64,000 bases of DNA. Source: Piliocolobus tephrosceles (lineage: Eukaryota > Chordata > Mammalia > Primates > Cercopithecidae). The notes beneath the pieces are model-generated. The model worked only from the letters and a program-made list of their open reading frames with translations. It had not been told where the DNA came from and did not search any database. Every line of letters begins with the position of its first letter. The first letter of the stretch is position 1. The position numbers were made by a program, and so were the translations under genes. Positions 63,443 through 64,000 of the stretch are shown one piece after another. The DNA lies in NCBI RefSeq assembly GCF_002776525.5, contig NC_045436.1:54600254-54664253 (forward strand). The letters are read 5' to 3'.

Positions 63443-63818
63443 AATAGGAACAGTGCCAGTGTGCAGCTCCCAGTGAGATAAACGCAGAAGGCAGGAGATA
63501 TCTGCATTTCCAACTGAGGTACCCAGTATCTCATTGGGACTGGTTAGAGAGTGGATGCAGGCCACAGAGAGCGAGCTGAGGCAAAGCCCCACCCAGGAAG
63601 TGCAAGGGGTTAGGGAACTCCCTCCCCTAGCCAAGAGAAGCCATGAGGGACTGTGCCATGAGGGACCATGCATTCCAGCTCAGATGCGATGCTTTTCCCA
63701 TGGTCTTCACAAACCACAGACCAGGAGATTCCCTCAGGTGCCAACACCACCGGGGCCCTGGGTTTCAAGCACAAAACTGGGCAGCCGTTTGGGCTGACAC
63801 TGAGCTAGCCACAAGAGT

Positions 63819-63842
63819 TTTTTTTTTTTTTTTTTTTTTTTT
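63819..63842 (+). repeat. 24-bp poly-T in L1 5' UTR
   Basis: A homopolymer T run occurs where older L1PA 5' UTRs have a shorter T stretch before the CATAACCCAGTGGC block. The expansion is probably by slippage. Confidence 0.85.
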
Positions 63843-64000
63843 CCCATAACCCAGTGGCTCCTGGAATGCCAATGAGACAAAACTGTTCACTTCCCTGGAT
63901 AGGGGGCAGAAGCCAGGGAGCCAAATGGTCTACCTCATTGGATCCTACTCTCACAGAGCCCAGCAAGCTAAGATCCACTGGCTTGAAATTCTTGCTGCCA

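Larger units (their letters stand above)
63424..64000 (+). mobile_element. L1PA-like LINE-1 5' UTR, sense, running off the window
   Basis: It starts TTGGCTGCCAAGATGGCCGAATAGG and continues CAGCTCCCAGTGAGATAAACGCAG, TTTCCAACTGAGGTACC, CAGGAAGTGCAAGGGGTTAGGG, TTCCCATGGTCTTCACAAACC, a 24-T run, then CCAGTGGCTCCTGGAATGCC and AAGCTAAGATCCACTGGC. The block after the T-run is typical of older L1PA subfamilies (roughly L1PA7 and older) and absent from the youngest human L1. Its body lies to the right of the window. It is head-to-head with the antisense L1. Confidence 0.93.

Overview
This window is AT-rich, gene-poor primate DNA. The AluY copies (22996, 24181, 30772, 50132) carry right-arm and left-arm variants (CTCAAGCCTG near the start, GATCCGGCCACTG in the right arm) that I associate with Old World monkey AluY/AluYRa subfamilies rather than the human AluY consensus. 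Together with the L1PA/L1PB/L1MA-like LINEs and MaLR LTRs, this points to a cercopithecid such as a macaque, baboon or guenon. Two 10-base N runs are assembly gaps, and both lie in tetranucleotide repeats. I found no exon, tRNA, rRNA, CpG island or CRISPR array. Nearly every long ORF is an Alu or L1 shadow.

Layout. 1-8 kb: mostly unique AT-rich DNA, with a 70-bp inverted-repeat pair about 0.9 kb apart (1-70 and 966-1034), a MADE1 mariner MITE hairpin (2199-2277, the class that gave rise to miR-548), a partial Alu, a MIR and a 36-bp tandem repeat. 8-22 kb: an MLT1 LTR, one Alu, a degenerate L1 3' end, a pyrimidine-biased stretch and an ancient repeat, otherwise unique. 22-30 kb: an old MaLR LTR, an L1 with a twin-priming 5' inversion carrying two AluY insertions, a deleted Alu, a 5'-truncated L1 with target-site duplications (27.7-28.95 kb), and another MLT1. 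30-41 kb: a truncated AluY, a pair of L1 pieces with inverted 3' UTRs, an MLT1 LTR, and a cluster of L1(-), ERV1-like LTR(-), MaLR internal plus 3' LTR(+), and L1(+). 41-46 kb: an Alu, a GATA microsatellite with a gap, a perfect 147-bp inverted repeat, small tandem repeats, an L1 3' UTR and two Alus, one with a long (TTTA)n tail containing the second gap. 46-55 kb: Alus, one with an exact 50-bp internal duplication, a possible LTR, an old L1(-), and a 60-bp tandem duplication. 55.4-64 kb: an L1-dense block, with a nearly full-length L1 on the minus strand (5' end at 61257), an older L1 (5' UTR plus ORF1) on the plus strand, and the 5' UTR of a further plus-strand L1PA-like element running off the window.

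No cooperating gene set exists here. The most notable items are (1) the perfect 147-bp inverted repeat at 42221-42882, either a very recent palindrome or an assembly artefact; (2) an intact 86-codon ORF0-like frame antisense to the minus-strand L1 5' UTR (60825-61085), with a good start context and a candidate splice donor; and (3) head-to-head L1 5' ends (61257 and 63424) with preserved YY1-type motifs. Family names come from recognising consensus patterns by eye. No database search was run, so subfamily labels are approximate.
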